Part shown: piece by piece, positions 1 through 6,786 of the stretch | Layout: each line of letters begins with the position of its first letter | Position numbering within the stretch: the stretch's first letter is position 1 | Assembly: GCA_902800585.1 (NCBI GenBank) | Contig: CADCEW010000013.1 | Location: forward strand, 1-59,448 | DNA length: 59,448 nt | Source: an uncultured Prevotellaceae bacterium | GTDB taxonomy: Bacteria > Bacteroidota > Bacteroidia > Bacteroidales > Bacteroidaceae | Direction of reading: 5' to 3' | Made by a program: the position numbers and the translations under genes | Notes under the pieces: model-generated | What the model saw: only the letters and a program-made list of their open reading frames with translations | Database searches by the model: none | Told to the model about the DNA's origin: nothing

Positions 1-236
1 TGAATCGACTCGTCGGTACCAGGAGCCTGTTGTCCGAACTGATTGCAGGGGAAGTCGAGAATCTCGAAGCCCTGACTATGGTATTTCTTGTAGAGAGCCT
101 CCAACTCTTCGTACTGTGGTGTAAATCCACATTTCGTAGCGGTGTTGACAATCAGTAATACCTCATTGGCGTACTCTTTCAGAGATACATCTTTTCCTTT
201 TCTGTCCTTGACAGAGAAATCATAAACAGTTTTCAT
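1..236 (-). CDS. Glutathione peroxidase, N-terminal part (cut by window edge)
   Basis: Thiol peroxidase that reduces peroxides in the cytoplasm. The 78 visible residues start MKTVYDFSVKDRKGKDVSL and contain the peroxidatic Cys in NTATKCGFTPQY and the family motif FPCNQFGQQAPG, so this is the Cys (not selenocysteine) type with its usual thioredoxin-fold N-terminus. The C-terminal half, with the Trp/Asn catalytic partners, lies beyond base 1. A promoter lies upstream (276-307). Family identity is firm; the electron donor (probably thioredoxin rather than glutathione) is inferred from the family. Confidence 0.9.
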   Translation of the reverse strand, partial: MKTVYDFSVKDRKGKDVSLKEYANEVLLIVNTATKCGFTPQYEELEALYKKYHSQGFEILDFPCNQFGQQAPGTDESI

Positions 237-275
237 AAATAATATTTGTGTCAGTGATCATAATTCTTGTTGTCG

Positions 276-307
276 CAAAGATACGAAGAATCTATGAGTC
301 GACCAAA
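276..307 (-). promoter_or_regulatory. Promoter of the glutathione peroxidase gene
   Basis: On the minus strand a TATCTTTG -7 box (276-283) has a TTTG -33 box (304-307) 20 nt upstream, the Bacteroidetes promoter pattern. The gene starts about 40 nt downstream. Confidence 0.6.
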
Positions 308-330
308 TGTTTTAGGATTTTTTGTATACA

Positions 331-377
331 AAAAAGGTGCTCTCCTGGCATATGCAACTACCGAGGCGCACCTTTTT
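331..377 (-). terminator. Rho-independent terminator after rpmE2
   Basis: The arms AAAAAGGTGC (331-340) and GCACCTTTTT (368-377) are complementary, with extra inner pairing (CTC with GAG), and end in a T-run on the minus strand just downstream of the L31 stop codon. Confidence 0.7.
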
Positions 378-399
378 ATGCTGTTACTGTGGAAATATC

Positions 400-654
400 T
401 TATTTCTTCGCAGCCTTACCGTAGCGGCTCATGAACTTATCTACGCGACCTGCAGTATCCACGAGTTTGCTCTTACCAGTATAGAATGGGTGAGAGGTGC
501 TCGAGATTTCGATTTTAACCACTGGGTAAGTTTCGCCTTCGAATTCTACGGTGTCATTCGTCTTAGCGGTAGAACGCGAAAGGAACATATCGCCGTTGGA
601 CATGTCCTTGAACACGACGGGGCGATAGTTGTCTGGATGAATACCTTTTTTCAT
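400..654 (-). CDS. rpmE2: 50S ribosomal protein L31, type B
   Basis: Component of the large ribosomal subunit. The 84-residue protein begins [18 protein letters not shown] and has the L31 motifs [12 protein letters not shown] and [15 protein letters not shown]. It lacks the CxxC zinc-binding cysteines of type A L31, so it is the zinc-independent C-minus form, which in other bacteria is induced under zinc limitation. No zinc-responsive operator was recognised here. It is a single-gene unit with its own promoter and terminator. Confidence 0.95.
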   Translation of the reverse strand: MKKGIHPDNYRPVVFKDMSNGDMFLSRSTAKTNDTVEFEGETYPVVKIEISSTSHPFYTGKSKLVDTAGRVDKFMSRYGKAAKK

Positions 655-707
655 TTTAATTGTTACTTATTTTATTATTTACTTATTAATTTCGCATAAA
701 GCGGGTG

Positions 708-739
708 CAAAGGTACGAAAAAGTTTAGACTCCACCAAA
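708..739 (-). promoter_or_regulatory. Promoter of rpmE2
   Basis: Minus-strand TACCTTTG (708-715) with TTTG (736-739) 20 nt upstream; the leader to the L31 start is about 50 nt. Confidence 0.65.
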
Positions 740-754
740 TTTTGCGATACTTTT

Positions 755-1456
755 TTATTCTTCCTCGACGATGATGTCGCTGGAAGGTACGTCCTCTATC
801 GTTTCTTCTTTGACTTCCTCGATGAGATGCGGCTCTTCCTTGATTTCCTCTGCCTCTAATCCTTTGGCAGCCTCTTCCTGTTGACGCTTCATTCGTTTGC
901 GCAGGCTGTAGACCATCAGGGAATTGATGACTTCAGTGACACCATAGACCAACATACACCATCCTAAGATGATTAGAGGCAGTTCAGCACTCTCCATTGG
1001 TTTTACGAAGATGAGGATACCTATGATAAGCAGAACGATCGGGGCTATCCAGAAAAAGACACCGATAGAACCGAAACGACGTGCGGCTATCAGGACAATC
1101 AACTGGTTGATGCTGCCCAGGATAATCATTGCCCCGAGGATATACATCAGCCAACGTACAAACATGTCTGGGCTGAGCATGAGGGTCAGTCCGAGGATAA
1201 CACTACCGATACCGACTATCGGGAAGGAAGGCTGACTGCCACTGATGACATTACCTTCAGCATCAGTGATGGTATACTCACCAGCATGACGACGGGCTGT
1301 CCAGTAGGATATCAGGGCAATAATGCCGGATAACAGGAATAAGATACCGATGGCCATCGTCAACCAGGTGACGGAGTTGTCGGGGTATTTGAGTAATAGT
1401 ATGCCAATCACAATGGAGCAAATGGCGCGGAAAAATGAACTCTGTAACAGTTTCAT
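755..1456 (-). CDS. DUF308 (HdeD-like) inner-membrane protein
   Basis: Integral membrane protein of 233 residues with about six hydrophobic helices arranged as two DUF308-type halves, for example residues 10-50 (SIVIGILLLKYPDNSVTWLT) and a second set near 80-180. The C-terminal 45 residues form a very acidic cytoplasmic tail rich in Glu. The HdeD family is linked to acid resistance in enterobacteria, but the function in Bacteroidetes is not known. It is transcribed alone from the hairpin promoter module at 1481-1562, divergently from the phosphatase gene. Confidence 0.8.
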   Translation of the reverse strand: MKLLQSSFFRAICSIVIGILLLKYPDNSVTWLTMAIGILFLLSGIIALISYWTARRHAGEYTITDAEGNVISGSQPSFPIVGIGSVILGLTLMLSPDMFVRWLMYILGAMIILGSINQLIVLIAARRFGSIGVFFWIAPIVLLIIGILIFVKPMESAELPLIILGWCMLVYGVTEVINSLMVYSLRKRMKRQQEEAAKGLEAEEIKEEPHLIEEVKEETIEDVPSSDIIVEEE

Positions 1457-1480
1457 ACGTTATTTATTTACTTTTCTGTG

Positions 1481-1562
1481 CAAAGGTACGAATAAGTGAG
1501 TAAAATGCCAAATTAATTTGAGCATTTTCGAACGGAAGTATCTTCGACGAATGTCAAAGGTA
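1481..1562 (-). promoter_or_regulatory. Hairpin promoter module, copy A (drives DUF308 gene)
   Basis: Read on the minus strand, a 10-bp hairpin (1539-1548 with 1553-1562, loop of 4) is followed by a CGTTCGAAAA tract, a TTTG -33 box (1509-1512), a CACTTATTCG spacer end and a TACCTTTG -7 box (1481-1488). One hairpin arm is TACCTTTGAC; the other is a near-complement carrying TTCG in place of TTTG. The same module is found at 17459, 30938 and 42977. Confidence 0.7.
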
Positions 1563-1570
1563 ATAATCTT

Positions 1571-1634
1571 TTGCAAAGGTACAAATAAATTTCCGATATC
1601 TTTTTTAATCTTCAATTTATTTGTACCTTCGCAA
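1571..1634. repeat. 21-bp inverted repeat upstream of the phosphatase gene
   Basis: Arms 1571-1591 and 1614-1634 pair at 20 of 21 positions around a 22-nt loop. The left arm contains CAAAGGTAC and the right arm GTACCTTCG, i.e. a -7 box and its one-base-altered mirror copy. The right arm also supplies the TTTG -33 box (1620-1623) of the downstream gene. Confidence 0.75.
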
Positions 1635-1650
1635 AATATTCGTAACTTTG
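1620..1650 (+). promoter_or_regulatory. Promoter of the histidine phosphatase gene
   Basis: TTTG (1620-1623), a 19-nt spacer and TAACTTTG (1643-1650). Only 8 nt separate the -7 box from the ATG at 1659, so the transcript would be leaderless or nearly so. Confidence 0.6.
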
Positions 1651-1658
1651 CAAATAAG

Positions 1659-2282
1659 ATGACAACAATTTATTTGGTACGTCATGGAGAGACGGTGGAT
1701 AATGCCCGTCAGATCATGCAGGGACAGACACAAGGGGAACTGAATGAGACAGGGTGTGAACAGGCTCGTCAGGTGGCAGAACGACTTGCCGACGAACCTA
1801 TTGATGCCGTTGTGGCCAGTGACCTGCATCGTGCGATACAGACGGCAGAGGTCATTGCCCAGAAGCATGGACTGCCCGTTGTGACGACTCCTTTGTTAAG
1901 AGAGCGTGACTGGGGCAGTTTTACGGGACGTTTCATTCCTGACTTGCGTGGGGAAGTATGGCCTGACGATATAGAAAGTGAAGAGGCGTTATTACAGCGA
2001 GCCCTTGACTTCCTGAAAAAAATGACAGCCACCTACGAAGGAAAACGAGTGGTGGCTGTCGGTCACGGAATTATCAATAAAGCGATATTAGCCGTTTATG
2101 CACATTGTACGATGTCAGAAGTACAGCGGATGATGAATGCCGAGGTGAGGGTGTTAACGACGTCCTCCGTAACTGTGGCCTCCACCACTGCTGCGACCTC
2201 CGCCCATGCTGTGGCCTCCACCTCCACTATGACCGCCTCCGAAGCTTCCTCTACCAGCACTGCTGTGGCCTCCGCCGAATGA
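1659..2282 (+). CDS. Histidine phosphatase family protein
   Basis: Phosphoglycerate-mutase-like phosphatase using a phosphohistidine. The N-terminus TTIYLVRHGETVDNA holds the RHG catalytic motif; later VVASDLHRAIQTAE, LRERDWGSFTG and VAVGHGIINKA supply the remaining Arg, Glu and second His. The ATG at 1659 is chosen because the family begins directly before IYLVRHGE and a promoter overlaps any earlier start. The last ~45 residues are a Ser/Thr/Ala-rich tail that is simply the antisense reading of the Gly-rich repeats of the convergent gene; the conserved domain ends near 2150. Substrate unknown. Confidence 0.88.
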   Translation: MTTIYLVRHGETVDNARQIMQGQTQGELNETGCEQARQVAERLADEPIDAVVASDLHRAIQTAEVIAQKHGLPVVTTPLLRERDWGSFTGRFIPDLRGEVWPDDIESEEALLQRALDFLKKMTATYEGKRVVAVGHGIINKAILAVYAHCTMSEVQRMMNAEVRVLTTSSVTVASTTAATSAHAVASTSTMTASEASSTSTAVASAE

Positions 2283-3185
2283 GCCTCCGCTACGCATGCC
2301 ACCATAACCTCCGTTTCTCATTCCTGAACCACCGCTTGGGCGAGAAGTATTGCCACTGAAGGAACCGCTATTGCGATTCATGCCTCCATTGCTGCGATAT
2401 CCACCCAATGAACGAGGTCTGTTATTGCCAGTATTCGGAGTCGTATTCGGAGTGTGACGATTGTTGTCGTGGTTACCACGATTCATATCCCTATTACGGT
2501 CTCTGTTGAACTCCCTATTACGGTCTCTGTTGAAGTCCCTATTACGGTCTCTGTTGAAGTCCCTATTACGGTCTCTGTTGAAGTCCCTGTGGTGTTCTCT
2601 GTGGTTCACAGTCGTACGGGTTGAGCTGTGACGCATTCCATTGTGGTGATGGCGATAGTCTCCGCGGTTCCATCCGTCACGCATACCAAAATGATGGGGG
2701 GTGTGATGATGGATGTAGTGGTCACGACGACCATGGTACCAACCTCTTCCTCCTACGACATGCCAGGCATGTCCACCACGATAAGAGGCGTAGAATACCG
2801 GACGACCATAGTAGAAGTAGTCACGATGCGGATAACGTCCGTAAATAGCGAAGTGCCAAAAACCATCTGCCCAATAGAGTGGGCGATAGAAATAGGTGGC
2901 TGCACGGAAAGCGCTTAACTGCCAGTCGAGCAGGATGTAACTCAGATCGAGGTTACGACGCTCCCAGTAGGTGCCATACACATCATCATAACTGGTGACT
3001 CCCATCAGGTAGTCGAGGTTAATCTCATAAGCAGCCTCATACTGCTCTTCAGTCAGGTTCAACTCGTAAGCCATCTTATCGGTCAGGAAGAGGGCCTCGT
3101 TGCGAGCCTGCTCGTAGCTCATTGCCTTGCCCGTTGCTGCGATTGTCAGCATTGCTACCAGGGCTATCATCATCTTCTTTACCAT
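2154..3185 (-). CDS. Secreted His/Arg/Gly-rich repeat protein of unknown function
   Basis: The start at 3185 (MVKKMMIALVAMLTIAATGKA) gives a signal peptide; in-frame codons extend to 3227 but look less likely. Residues ~25-70 form a helical YEQARNEALFLTDKMAYELNL-like segment seen in Bacteroidales outer-surface proteins, followed by a Tyr/Trp/His-rich region. Then come 24-bp-encoded RDRNRDFN repeats and a Gly/Ser-rich tail ending in GGR. The overall composition resembles a nucleic-acid or polyanion-binding surface protein, but no function is assigned. The 3' end overlaps the convergent phosphatase gene by 129 bp. Confidence 0.6.
   Translation of the reverse strand: MVKKMMIALVAMLTIAATGKAMSYEQARNEALFLTDKMAYELNLTEEQYEAAYEINLDYLMGVTSYDDVYGTYWERRNLDLSYILLDWQLSAFRAATYFYRPLYWADGFWHFAIYGRYPHRDYFYYGRPVFYASYRGGHAWHVVGGRGWYHGRRDHYIHHHTPHHFGMRDGWNRGDYRHHHNGMRHSSTRTTVNHREHHRDFNRDRNRDFNRDRNRDFNRDRNREFNRDRNRDMNRGNHDNNRHTPNTTPNTGNNRPRSLGGYRSNGGMNRNSGSFSGNTSRPSGGSGMRNGGYGGMRSGGSFGGGHSSAGRGSFGGGHSGGGGHSMGGGRSSGGGHSYGGRR
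2489..2584. repeat. Four tandem 24-bp repeats inside the secreted protein gene
   Basis: Four near-identical direct copies starting at 2489, 2513, 2537 and 2561 encode the octapeptide RDRNRDFN or a close variant (the first copy gives an E for D). The 24-bp length keeps the frame, so copy number can change without breaking the protein. Confidence 0.9.
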
Positions 3186-3231
3186 AATCGTATTATTTAA
3201 TTGGTTCGACATTTTATTACTTCTCACAGTG

Positions 3232-3239
3232 CAAAAGTA
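3232..3239 (-). promoter_or_regulatory. Promoter -7 box for the secreted repeat protein gene
   Basis: TACTTTTG on the minus strand, 46 nt before the chosen start; only a weak TTTT-type -33 match lies near 3260. Confidence 0.45.
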
Positions 3240-3311
3240 GGAAGAAAATGAGGCATACGAAAAGGATTTCCCCTAAAGTGTGTGGGGGAAATCCCTATTC
3301 GTTTGTTTAAA

Positions 3312-3385
3312 GGTTAGAGGTTAGCGGTTAGAGGTTAGAGGGGTTTAAAGAGTTTGAGGGGTTTAAGGAGTTTAAGGGTTTAAGG
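3312..3385. repeat. Simple tandem repeats between two minus-strand genes
   Basis: Four 7-bp units GGTTAGA/GGTTAGC (3312-3339) run into repeated GGGTTTAAGG-like units up to 3385. The tract is G-rich on this strand with several runs of three or four G. Confidence 0.8.
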
Positions 3386-3388
3386 GGT

Positions 3389-3784
3389 TCAATATTTATT
3401 GAAGGTCCAGGATTGTTGGTCGTTCTTTAATATCAGGTGGTCGTTATCCAGAGCTTCTATCTTTACACGGATGTTGTTGAAAGGTTTGAAGCCAAAGGAT
3501 TCTTCCACAATGACAGTGTCTGAGCGCAAGCCTTCTACAGAATAACACTGGATAAAGAGGCTGTCGCCTTTATGTTGGAAGTTTCCGTATATCTGCGCTT
3601 CTAAATATCCGTTATTAGTTGTACGGAATAATGCTACAGAACCAGAGAAACTCATGTAGTTCGTGTCAGACCCAGTCAGACGCCATTGACCGAGCAAGTC
3701 ACCAGCCTCACTTCCCTCTTGACAGGAAGAAAGAAGGAAGAAGTATGAGGTAAGAAGTAAGATGTGTTTAAAGTATTTTGCCAT
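3389..3784 (-). CDS. Small lipocalin-like lipoprotein
   Basis: The 131-residue protein has a lipoprotein signal ending FFLLSSC, then LLGQWRLTGSD, which resembles the opening of lipocalin-like (DUF4847/DUF5004-type) small lipoproteins of Bacteroidales, and alternating beta-strand patterns up to QSWTFNKY. It overlaps the end of the Wzi gene by 17 bp and is therefore probably co-transcribed as the last gene of the minus-strand polysaccharide unit. Role unknown. Confidence 0.6.
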   Translation of the reverse strand: MAKYFKHILLLTSYFFLLSSCQEGSEAGDLLGQWRLTGSDTNYMSFSGSVALFRTTNNGYLEAQIYGNFQHKGDSLFIQCYSVEGLRSDTVIVEESFGFKPFNNIRVKIEALDNDHLILKNDQQSWTFNKY

Positions 3785-5276
3785 GGAACTTAATTTTTAT
3801 ATCAAATGTAGAACAATCGCCATAGATGTTACCTTTGTCGAAGGCATAAGCAGCAGAGAACTGCCAAGGCCCTAACTGATAGATGCCTTGGAACATCGCA
3901 TCGAAGGAATGATGCTTGGTGGACCAGGGGGCATAATAGCGTCCCCATCCTTCACGATAAGAGCCCTTGACAAGGTATGACAGATGGTCGGTAATTTCGC
4001 CATTGACACCCAAGTGCCATGCCTTGACCCGGTTGTCACGGAACGACATACAGCCATCCTTATTATATATAGGTGACGTGATGAGTGGGTTACCCGGTGT
4101 CATTCCGTAATGACTGTATCCTGTATAGAACTTGTGGTTGTAATAATCGTCATTGCCTGTCACCAAGTCCGTAATCTGACTGCGTATGGGCTCAGGGTAA
4201 TCGCCATTGTCCCAATGCAGAGGTCCTGACTGATTCGTAGTCTGGAAATACTCAAATACGGCCCCACGAACATACTGTCTGCCCGTTTTCCTGTTATTGT
4301 ATTGTATTCCCCACAATCCATCCCATCCATTCCCTTTCCTTATACCTGATCCATCCTCGAAGGGATTGTCGAGATAGACCTGCAACAGATGGTCTTTATT
4401 AATATTCCAACCAAGTTGGAAAGTCATCATGCCGATGTGGTTACCATACACCCAGTCTTCCAGCGACTCGTTCTCAAAAAACTGGCTGTCACCGCCAGGG
4501 AAGATGGCTCTCCAGAACGCCTTCAGATTAGCAGGCTTTTTCTTTGCAACCAGTTCACCGTCTTTATTCATGTAACCTGTACCCCCGAACTGCACCGCAT
4601 GTTCTATACCTACCATGGCGAAGAATCGTTTAGTCGGGTTGCTACGGATATAGAGGTGCTTCTGGTGGTAGTATATTCCATTGGCATAGGACTCATTGAC
4701 TTCCCGTGCATCGTAAAACGTTCTCTCGCGATAGCCACCGTCCAGAAACTTTCCATAACCGAAGTCAAAATCTATCTGCAGCCAGTCCTTAGTGTAGGGG
4801 ACGGTCCAAAAACCATTGGTACCAAAGTGAACCTGTGGGATGGGCTTGGCGTTGGTGCCCTTGACGAACGATCCAGTGGAAAGCAGTTCGTCCCGCACTA
4901 CTGGCCTTTGTTCCCGACTACCAGCCTCTATAAAGAACGATTTCCATGAGAGGTTGACATAACACTGTTGAAGGTATGCCTTGTGGTCGGCATGCACAGC
5001 GAAGATAGCATCTACTGCGCCAGACAATTTAAGGTCTTTGGAGAATGCATGTTCTACATTAATAGCCCCACGCAGATAAGCAGAGTTAGGACGTGTTGCC
5101 AATACATGATGGCGGTTTGCCGACAGTTGAAACGCTGTATAGTCGCCAGAGCCTACAGCCATCTCTGTTGTCAGGTCGTAGGTGACGTGTGTCCTCAACG
5201 TATCCTGCGCCTTTGTGACAGCAGGTGCCAAGAACAAAATGCTGACGAGTATGATATGCTTCATAGTCATTGTCAT
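3768..5276 (-). CDS. Capsule assembly Wzi family outer-membrane protein
   Basis: The 502-residue protein has a signal peptide (KHIILVSILFLAPAVTKAQ) followed by an all-beta sequence of alternating aromatic and polar residues, ending in FHGKIL-type strands of an outer-membrane barrel. Features such as YLRGAINVEHAFSKDLKLSG and GSREQRP fit the Wzi family, which anchors or organises capsular polysaccharide at the surface in E. coli. It lies 12 nt after the sugar transferase in the same operon, consistent with a polysaccharide role. The start could be any of the first three Met codons (MTMTMK). Confidence 0.75.
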   Translation of the reverse strand: MTMTMKHIILVSILFLAPAVTKAQDTLRTHVTYDLTTEMAVGSGDYTAFQLSANRHHVLATRPNSAYLRGAINVEHAFSKDLKLSGAVDAIFAVHADHKAYLQQCYVNLSWKSFFIEAGSREQRPVVRDELLSTGSFVKGTNAKPIPQVHFGTNGFWTVPYTKDWLQIDFDFGYGKFLDGGYRERTFYDAREVNESYANGIYYHQKHLYIRSNPTKRFFAMVGIEHAVQFGGTGYMNKDGELVAKKKPANLKAFWRAIFPGGDSQFFENESLEDWVYGNHIGMMTFQLGWNINKDHLLQVYLDNPFEDGSGIRKGNGWDGLWGIQYNNRKTGRQYVRGAVFEYFQTTNQSGPLHWDNGDYPEPIRSQITDLVTGNDDYYNHKFYTGYSHYGMTPGNPLITSPIYNKDGCMSFRDNRVKAWHLGVNGEITDHLSYLVKGSYREGWGRYYAPWSTKHHSFDAMFQGIYQLGPWQFSAAYAFDKGNIYGDCSTFDIKIKFHGKIL

Positions 5277-5288
5277 ATAGAGTGAGTC

Positions 5289-5918
5289 TTAGAATTTCTT
5301 ACCAGTAGCCACGTGTATGACCGTGAGACACATAATCTTGAAGTCTTCCCACCATGACCTGCGCTTCAGATAGTCTAGGTCCATCTCCAGTCGCTTGAGC
5401 ATCTTCTCCATGGTGTCTGTATAACCGTTGTAGAGTGTCGCATACGAAGTGACGCCTGGGCGTATCTGATAGAGATATTTATAACGACAGTCTTGTTTCA
5501 TGATCTGGTCGATATAGAACTTCCTCTCAGGGCGTGGACCTACAAAGGACATGTCGCCTTTGAATATGTTCCATAACTGAGGCAGTTCATCCAGATGATG
5601 ACTTCGCAAGAATTTTCCAGCCTTCGTTAATCTCTTGTCTTCTGTTGTATTGTAGAGTTCCGGTCCATTCTCCTCAGCGTTGACAATCATGCTGCGGAAC
5701 TTATAGATGGTAAAAGGTCTTCCAAAACGTCCGATGCGTTCCTGTTTATAGATGACAGGACCACTGTCGTCATCACGTCTGATAACGATGTAGCAAACCA
5801 AGAATAATGGTGAAGATAGAATGAGACAGATGAGCGAGAAGAAAAAGTCAAACCATCGCTTGACTTCCCGTTCAAATGCATTCATACCATCATAAATATA
5901 TGGGTAGCTTTGTTCCAT
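5289..5918 (-). CDS. Initiating sugar transferase (undecaprenyl-phosphate phosphosugar transferase)
   Basis: Membrane enzyme that moves a phosphosugar from a nucleotide sugar onto undecaprenyl phosphate, the first step of repeat-unit synthesis. The 209-residue protein has one membrane segment (residues ~25-46, FFFSLICLILSSPLFLVCYI) and the bacterial sugar transferase core: YKQERIGRFGRPFTIYKFRSM, the LDELPQLWNIFKGDMSFVGPRPE motif, and RPGVTS. It is the short WcaJ/PglC-type form without the N-terminal membrane bundle. It is divergent from the glycosyltransferase gene at 6058. The sugar specificity cannot be read from sequence. Confidence 0.9.
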   Translation of the reverse strand: MEQSYPYIYDGMNAFEREVKRWFDFFFSLICLILSSPLFLVCYIVIRRDDDSGPVIYKQERIGRFGRPFTIYKFRSMIVNAEENGPELYNTTEDKRLTKAGKFLRSHHLDELPQLWNIFKGDMSFVGPRPERKFYIDQIMKQDCRYKYLYQIRPGVTSYATLYNGYTDTMEKMLKRLEMDLDYLKRRSWWEDFKIMCLTVIHVATGKKF

Positions 5919-6026
5919 AAGCGTTATTTTATATATAAGAACGAAGGCAGATATACTTTTATTGTGTATAAACTATATATTAACTTGTTTTTTGATTAAT
6001 AGTCATGCCATTCTCTTTTTTTTTCG

Positions 6027-6034
6027 TACTTTTG
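6027..6034 (+). promoter_or_regulatory. Promoter -7 box for the plus-strand glycosyltransferase unit
   Basis: TACTTTTG, 23 nt before the ATG at 6058. No clear TTTG -33 box was found at 19-21 nt; a T-rich tract is there instead. Confidence 0.45.
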
Positions 6035-6057
6035 CACTCAGAAAAAGAGCAGTTGAT

Positions 6058-6786
6058 ATGATTTCAGTATGTATGGCGACCTATTGTGGCCAGGATTATC
6101 TCAGGAAGCAGATAGACAGCATTCTTTGTCAGTTGGACAAAGATGATGAACTGGTTATCTCTGATGATCATTCTGAGGATCATACAACGGATATTATCCA
6201 GTCGTACGCAGACCCACGCATCAGATTGTATGAGAACGAACTGGCTAAAGGTGTGACTCATAACTTTGAAAACGCCCTTAATAAGTCAAGAGGCGATATT
6301 ATTTTTCTGGCTGATCAAGATGATGTGTGGTATCCTCATAAAATCAAAGAAATGACAGCGTTCCTGTTGCAGGGAGATTACGATCTCGTAACCTGCAATT
6401 GTGCACTGACAGATGCCGACTTAAATGTGATAGAGCCAGCATACTATGTCAATGAGTCGCCAGTCGACAGGAGGGTGTGGGGGAATTTCGTGGCTGACTT
6501 GTGGCTGGGATGCTGTATGGCTTTCAAGAGAAAGATTCTCGAAGATGTGTTGCCCATACCACGCTATCTGGCTGCCCACGATATGTGGATAGCCATGTAT
6601 AGTCAGATGCACTTTAAGTGTGGCTATTATCCTCACGTACTTCAACTATATCGCAGACATGAGAATACCGTCTCGTTTGCAGGCGAAAAGAGTACTAACA
6701 GTCTGTGGTATAAACTGGGCTACCGACTCTATATGGCATGGTTCCTGTTATGGAGACATCCTAAGAGAAAGGAGGTCAACATATGA
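6058..6786 (+). CDS. Family 2 glycosyltransferase
   Basis: Cytoplasmic sugar transferase of the polysaccharide locus. The 242-residue GT-A domain starts MISVCMATYCGQDYLRKQI, has the nucleotide-binding ISDDHSEDHTTD and the DxD-type ADQDDVWYPHK. The ATG at 6058 directly precedes the conserved first strand; the longer reading to 5962 would run through the promoter. Its stop overlaps the next start by 4 nt (ATGA), indicating translational coupling to the radical SAM gene. Similar proteins include rhamnosyl- and galactosyltransferases; the donor is not known. Confidence 0.88.
   Translation: MISVCMATYCGQDYLRKQIDSILCQLDKDDELVISDDHSEDHTTDIIQSYADPRIRLYENELAKGVTHNFENALNKSRGDIIFLADQDDVWYPHKIKEMTAFLLQGDYDLVTCNCALTDADLNVIEPAYYVNESPVDRRVWGNFVADLWLGCCMAFKRKILEDVLPIPRYLAAHDMWIAMYSQMHFKCGYYPHVLQLYRRHENTVSFAGEKSTNSLWYKLGYRLYMAWFLLWRHPKRKEVNI

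Noticed and set aside
1518-1658. N-terminal extension of the histidine phosphatase
   Set aside because: These codons run through an inverted repeat and the promoter; the family starts at 1659.
2489-2584. CRISPR-like repeat array
   Set aside because: The 24-bp units are directly adjacent without spacers and are in frame within a coding region.
4389-4949. 186-codon plus-strand frame opposite the Wzi gene
   Set aside because: The minus strand has a complete barrel protein with signal peptide; the plus frame shows no domain or promoter.
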